Below are positions 5,700-8,190 of a stretch of DNA of 8,190 bases, piece after piece. The stretch spans positions 1-8,190 of the forward strand of contig CAMLMQ010000139.1 of the NCBI GenBank assembly GCA_946481135.1, written 5' to 3'. Within the stretch, counting starts at the first letter, position 1, and each line of letters starts with the position of its first letter. Source of the DNA: an uncultured Microbacteriaceae bacterium (GTDB lineage Bacteria; Actinomycetota; Actinomycetes; Actinomycetales; Microbacteriaceae). The position numbers and the translations under genes are program-made. Below the pieces are notes generated by a model. It worked only from the letters and a program-made list of their open reading frames with translations. It had not been told where the DNA came from and ran no database searches.

Positions 5700-6683
5700 T
5701 CAGCGCACCTGCGGGGTGCGCTCCAGCAGGGCCTCGACCTGCGACACGTCGAGCGGACCGGTGCGGTCGGCCAGTGGCGACATGAGGTCGCGCTGCGCCT
5801 CGTCGACGATCGCCGACATCATCTGCACGGCGTCGTCGACGATCTCGGTCGACTTCACCTGGGTGCCGTGCAGCAGCCAGCGCGCGACCTCGAGCTCGGA
5901 GAGCAGGCCCGCGCGGGTGCGCAGCTGGCGGTCGACCGCGCCCCGCGCCGAGGCGTAGGCGGCGAACGCGGCGTCGGCGGCGTCGAGGCCCGACGCGGCG
6001 AGCCACTGCAGGTCGGCGGCGGGGTCTCCGACGCGCAGGGCGTGCCAGCCGACGACGCCCGTGACCTGCGAGTCCGCGGAGAGGAACGAGTCCGACCCGA
6101 GGGCGCCGTTGACGACCGTGGGGGTGAACTGCCAGAGTGTCGCGTCCTCGCTCGCGCGTTCCCAGCGCGCGAGCAGCGCGGCGGGCACGAGTCCGGTCGC
6201 GGCGGCGCGGTCCATGAGGGCGACGACCGAGCGCAGCGTCTCGACGGGGGACTGGGACGGCAGGCCGGCATCCACGACGACGGTCGGCGGCAGCGAGTGG
6301 ATGGCGGCGATCGCCGACCCGATCGACGTGGCGAGTTCGAGCGACATCGACCCGAGCGGCACCTTCGCGCCGTAGACGAACTCCGACACGACCGCGCGCG
6401 TGCCGTCGACGGGCACCTGGCCCGCGAACGACGAGACGGCGAACGGCAGCCGGGCCCGCACCCCCGCGCTCAGGGCACGCAGCGCGATGAGGTCGGCGGA
6501 CTGCTCCTGCTCGGCGCGCTCGGAACGCGGCACCCGCACGATCCAGTGCCGGCCGTCGCGACCGGTGAGGATGGCGGCGTCGAAGTCGCCGCCGGGGGAG
6601 CCGAAGGCCTGAGCGCCGACCACCTCGAGGTCCGCCACGGCCGAGGTCGCGAGCGCCGCTAGAGTGAGATGGGACCGAGCCAT
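5700..6683 (-). CDS. APH/Mph-like phosphotransferase homologue lacking catalytic residues (probable pseudokinase)
   Basis: A 327-residue protein with the layout of aminoglycoside/macrolide phosphotransferase-fold kinases. The N-lobe has DFDAAILTGRDGRHWIVRVPRSERAEQEQSADLIALRAL and a hinge region with PVDGTRAVVSEFVYG. The C-lobe keeps the helices and the GDPAADLQWL tail (219-227). The catalytic loop, normally HGDxxxxN, reads NGALGSDS (192-199): the His, the catalytic Asp and the metal-binding Asn are all replaced. The activation-segment Asp of the usual GVIDW is Gly212 in GVVGW. Phosphotransfer by the normal mechanism is therefore unlikely. The reading frame is intact, so this is not simple decay. 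Start: the ATG at 6683 is preceded by TACCCT-N6, a leaderless promoter; the open frame extends further upstream but only across nudC. It is divergent from nudC with 34 bp between them. The role is unknown; it should not be called a resistance gene. Confidence 0.8.
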   Translation of the reverse strand: MARSHLTLAALATSAVADLEVVGAQAFGSPGGDFDAAILTGRDGRHWIVRVPRSERAEQEQSADLIALRALSAGVRARLPFAVSSFAGQVPVDGTRAVVSEFVYGAKVPLGSMSLELATSIGSAIAAIHSLPPTVVVDAGLPSQSPVETLRSVVALMDRAAATGLVPAALLARWERASEDATLWQFTPTVVNGALGSDSFLSADSQVTGVVGWHALRVGDPAADLQWLAASGLDAADAAFAAYASARGAVDRQLRTRAGLLSELEVARWLLHGTQVKSTEIVDDAVQMMSAIVDEAQRDLMSPLADRTGPLDVSQVEALLERTPQVR

Positions 6684-6695
6684 GACCACAGGGTA
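6684..6695 (-). promoter_or_regulatory. Leaderless promoter (-10) of the phosphotransferase-like gene
   Basis: On the minus strand TACCCT (6695-6690) is followed by six bases, GTGGTC, and then the ATG at 6683. This is the same TANNNT-N6-ATG spacing as at the acetyltransferase gene. No ribosome binding site is present. A -35 is not evident. Confidence 0.5.
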
Positions 6696-6704
6696 GGTCT
6701 GGCC

Positions 6705-6710
6705 GGGAGG
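6705..6710 (+). promoter_or_regulatory. Ribosome binding site that decides the nudC start
   Basis: GGGAGG lies seven bases before the ATG at 6718. An in-frame GTG at 6712 lies only one base after it and is too close to be used, so translation most likely starts at 6718. Confidence 0.7.
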
Positions 6711-6717
6711 AGTGCGG

Positions 6718-7686
6718 ATGTCCGACACTCCCGCACACATCCCGTTCTCAGCCCGGCTGCCGCTCGCCCGCGCCGCCCTCGATCGCGACCATCTCGGACG
6801 CGCGGGCGGCATCGACGCGCTGCTCGACGACGCCCGCACCCGCGCGATCGTGCTGCACGAGGGGCGCGCGCTGCTCGCCTCGCCGACCCGGCTCGCGATC
6901 CTGCCGCCGTCGATCGTGCCGCAGGCGGCGCTCGCCGTGTACCTCGGCCGGGCGATCGTCGACACCCCCGACCTGCCGGTCGGCACGCCCGTCGTCGTGC
7001 TCGCCGTCGACTCGCCGGAGGGCTTCGACGAGCTCGACGACGTGCCCACCGGCCCCGCCGAGTGGGGCGATCTGCGCCGCATCGGCGCACGCCTCGACGA
7101 CCGCGATGCGGGCCTGTTCACCCAGGCCCTCGCCATCCTCAACTGGCACGCGGTGTCGCGCTACTCGCCGCGTGCGGGAGTCGAGACCGAGCCCGCCCAG
7201 TCGGGGTGGGTGCGCCGCGACCCCGAGGGTTCGGAGTACTACCCGCGCACCGATGCGGCCGTCATCGTCGGCGTGCTCGACCAGGACGACCGGCTGCTGC
7301 TCGGCTCCAACGCCGCGTGGGATGCGAACCGCTACTCGCTGCTCGCCGGCTTCGTCGAACCGGGGGAGTCGCTCGAGGCGGCCGTGATCCGCGAGGTGTT
7401 CGAGGAGTCGGGGGTGCGCGTCGCCGAACCGGAATATCTCGGCAGTCAGCCGTGGCCGTTCCCCGCGTCGCTCATGGTCGGGTTCCAGGCGCGGGTGCCG
7501 GTCGGGGCCGACACGACCGAGCGTGCCGACGGCGACGAGATCCGGGAGCTGCGCTGGTTCACGCGCGACGAGCTCGCGGCCGCCGTCGCCGCGCGCGAGG
7601 TGCTGCTGCCCGGCCCGACCTCGATCGCGCGCGCCATCATCGAGCACTGGTTCGGCGCCGAACTCGACGACGGGTCGCGCCGGTGA
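6718..7686 (+). CDS. nudC: NAD(H) pyrophosphatase NudC, cysteine-free variant
   Basis: A 322-residue Nudix hydrolase that cleaves NAD(H) to NMN(H) and AMP and, in studied homologues, removes NAD caps from RNA. The Nudix box runs 211-233 (GFVEPGES..., REVFEESGV) with the metal-binding REVFEE intact. It is followed by the family hallmark SQPWPFPASLM starting at Ser243, which separates NADH pyrophosphatases from other Nudix enzymes. N-terminal and central domains are of normal length. The zinc-ribbon segment is present in outline (WHAVSRYSPRAG, then SGWVRRDPEGSEYYPRTD) but the expected cysteines are Ser150, Ala153, Asp168 and about Gly171. There is no cysteine anywhere in the protein. It is followed by uvrD2, as I recall for mycobacteria (Rv3199c-Rv3198c), and is divergent from the kinase-like gene. 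Confidence 0.93.
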   Translation: MSDTPAHIPFSARLPLARAALDRDHLGRAGGIDALLDDARTRAIVLHEGRALLASPTRLAILPPSIVPQAALAVYLGRAIVDTPDLPVGTPVVVLAVDSPEGFDELDDVPTGPAEWGDLRRIGARLDDRDAGLFTQALAILNWHAVSRYSPRAGVETEPAQSGWVRRDPEGSEYYPRTDAAVIVGVLDQDDRLLLGSNAAWDANRYSLLAGFVEPGESLEAAVIREVFEESGVRVAEPEYLGSQPWPFPASLMVGFQARVPVGADTTERADGDEIRELRWFTRDELAAAVAAREVLLPGPTSIARAIIEHWFGAELDDGSRR

Positions 7687-7689
7687 CAT

Positions 7690-7766
7690 CCGTCACGAGG
7701 GGTCGCGTTGGGGGCACTCGTGGGGGGTGAGAGCACCCGAACGCGACCCCTCGGCACGGGTGACGG
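7690..7766. repeat. Large inverted repeat over the nudC-uvrD2 junction
   Basis: CGAGGGGTCGCGTT (7696-7709) and AACGCGACCCCTCG (7740-7753) are perfect 14-bp inverse copies round a 30-nt centre. An outer pair, CCGTCA (7690-7695) and TGACGG (7761-7766), extends it after a 7-nt interruption on the right. Inside, GGGTG (7725-7729) and CACCC (7734-7738) form a small nested hairpin. As RNA this would be very stable and would bury the candidate uvrD2 ribosome binding sites and start codons. It may be a REP-like element, a regulatory hairpin or an attenuator. Confidence 0.7.
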
Positions 7767-8190
7767 CATCCTGGACGGGCTCGACGCGGAGCAGCGGCAC
7801 GCGGCCGAGACGCTGCTCGGGCCGGTGTGCATCCTCGCGGGCGCCGGCACCGGCAAGACGCGCGCGATCACGCACCGCATCGCGCACGGCATCCGTGAGG
7901 GGGTGTACGCGCCCGGCAGCCTGCTCGCGCTCACCTTCACGGCGAAGGCGGCGGGTGAGTTGCGCCACCGCCTGCGGGTGCTCGACGCGCCCGGCGCCGT
8001 CGTGCGCACCTTCCACGCGGAGGCGCTCGGGCAGCTCGGGCACTTCTGGCCCGACCTCGTCGGCGGGGCCGCGCCGAAGCTCCTCGACAACAAGGCGCGC
8101 TACATCGCCGAGGCCGGGGAGCGCGCGCGGGTGCGGCTCGGCGCCGGCGCGGTGCGGGATGTCGCGGGCGAGATCGAGTGGCGCAAGACC
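7720..8190 (+). CDS. uvrD2: ATP-dependent DNA helicase, UvrD2-like (SF1A), N-terminal part, runs off right edge
   Basis: The first 157 residues of an SF1A (UvrD/PcrA/Rep) 3'-5' DNA helicase involved in repair. ILDGLDAEQRHAAETLLGPV carries the Q-motif region. Walker A is AGAGTGKT (40-47, numbered from the GTG at 7720). Motif Ia is LALTFTAKAAGELRHRL, motif Ib VVRTFHAEALGQLGHFWP. The sequence then reaches DVAGEIEWRK. The FHAEALGQLGHFWP wording and the position after nudC fit actinobacterial UvrD2 rather than UvrD1/PcrA; the HRDC domain that would confirm it lies beyond the window. The start is uncertain. The GTG at 7720 has GGGGG five bases upstream; an in-frame TTG at 7708 has GAGGGG (7697-7702) five bases upstream. 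Both are inside the inverted repeat. The frame is closed at 7684 by the nudC stop. Confidence 0.85.
   Translation, partial: MGGESTRTRPLGTGDGILDGLDAEQRHAAETLLGPVCILAGAGTGKTRAITHRIAHGIREGVYAPGSLLALTFTAKAAGELRHRLRVLDAPGAVVRTFHAEALGQLGHFWPDLVGGAAPKLLDNKARYIAEAGERARVRLGAGAVRDVAGEIEWRKT

Noticed and set aside
5700..6683. Macrolide or aminoglycoside resistance gene
   Set aside because: The fold resembles APH/Mph enzymes but the catalytic Asp and both metal-binding residues are gone, and the context is housekeeping.
6712..6714. GTG at 6712 as the nudC start
   Set aside because: Only one base separates it from GGGAGG; the ATG at 6718 is correctly spaced.
6684..7142. N-terminal extension of the kinase-like protein up to position 7142
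   Set aside because: The extension lies antisense over nudC and reads as Ser/Arg-rich shadow sequence; the ATG at 6683 has a leaderless promoter directly upstream.
7446..8093. Minus-strand open frames over nudC and uvrD2
   Set aside because: Ser/Pro/Arg-rich shadows of well-identified genes on the plus strand.
1..8190. CRISPR array, tRNA, rRNA, insertion sequence, toxin-antitoxin or phage defence system
   Set aside because: I looked for direct repeats, cloverleaf-like patterns, transposase motifs and small gene pairs and saw none; the window reads as metabolic and housekeeping genes.

Overview
This is a GC-rich, gene-dense stretch from an actinobacterium, most likely a member of the Microbacteriaceae. 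The reasons are GC-rich codon use throughout, GTG starts, TANNNT-N6-ATG leaderless promoter signatures, a nudC-uvrD2 neighbourhood familiar from actinobacteria, and a short palindromic element of a kind I recall from Microbacterium-type genomes. The family placement is an inference; no rRNA or other marker is present.

Left block (1 to about 5131): a carbohydrate locus. The 5' part of a trehalose synthase gene (treS) reads leftwards off the window. Diverging from it is a cytoplasmic serine esterase of the FrmB/tributyrin-esterase/antigen-85 type. The esterase converges on, and overlaps by 82 bp, a TetR-family repressor gene. Diverging from tetR is a CUT1-type sugar ABC importer: a lipoprotein solute-binding protein followed by two translationally coupled permeases. 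No ATPase gene is present, so the importer presumably borrows a shared MsiK/MsmX-like ATPase. Two closely related palindromes lie in the treS-esterase and tetR-importer intergenic regions (half-site roughly AACYnACTGA, 4 bp between arms). They tie the whole block into one candidate TetR regulon covering sugar uptake, de-esterification and trehalose metabolism.

Middle (5160 to 5670): a small GNAT acetyltransferase with a probable leaderless promoter of its own, followed directly by a REP-like hairpin between convergent genes.

Right block (5700 to 8190): a degenerate APH-type phosphotransferase that has lost its catalytic residues (probable pseudokinase) is divergent from nudC, an NAD(H)/RNA-cap pyrophosphatase with no cysteines and hence no zinc ribbon. 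The start of a UvrD2-like helicase gene runs off the right edge. A large GC-rich inverted repeat (14-bp perfect arms) lies over the nudC-uvrD2 junction and contains both candidate uvrD2 start codons.

The most interesting points are the shared-operator TetR regulon, the pseudokinase conserved beside nudC/uvrD2, and the inverted repeat at the helicase start. I found no CRISPR array, tRNA, rRNA, insertion sequence or phage gene. No gap between genes exceeds about 145 bp.
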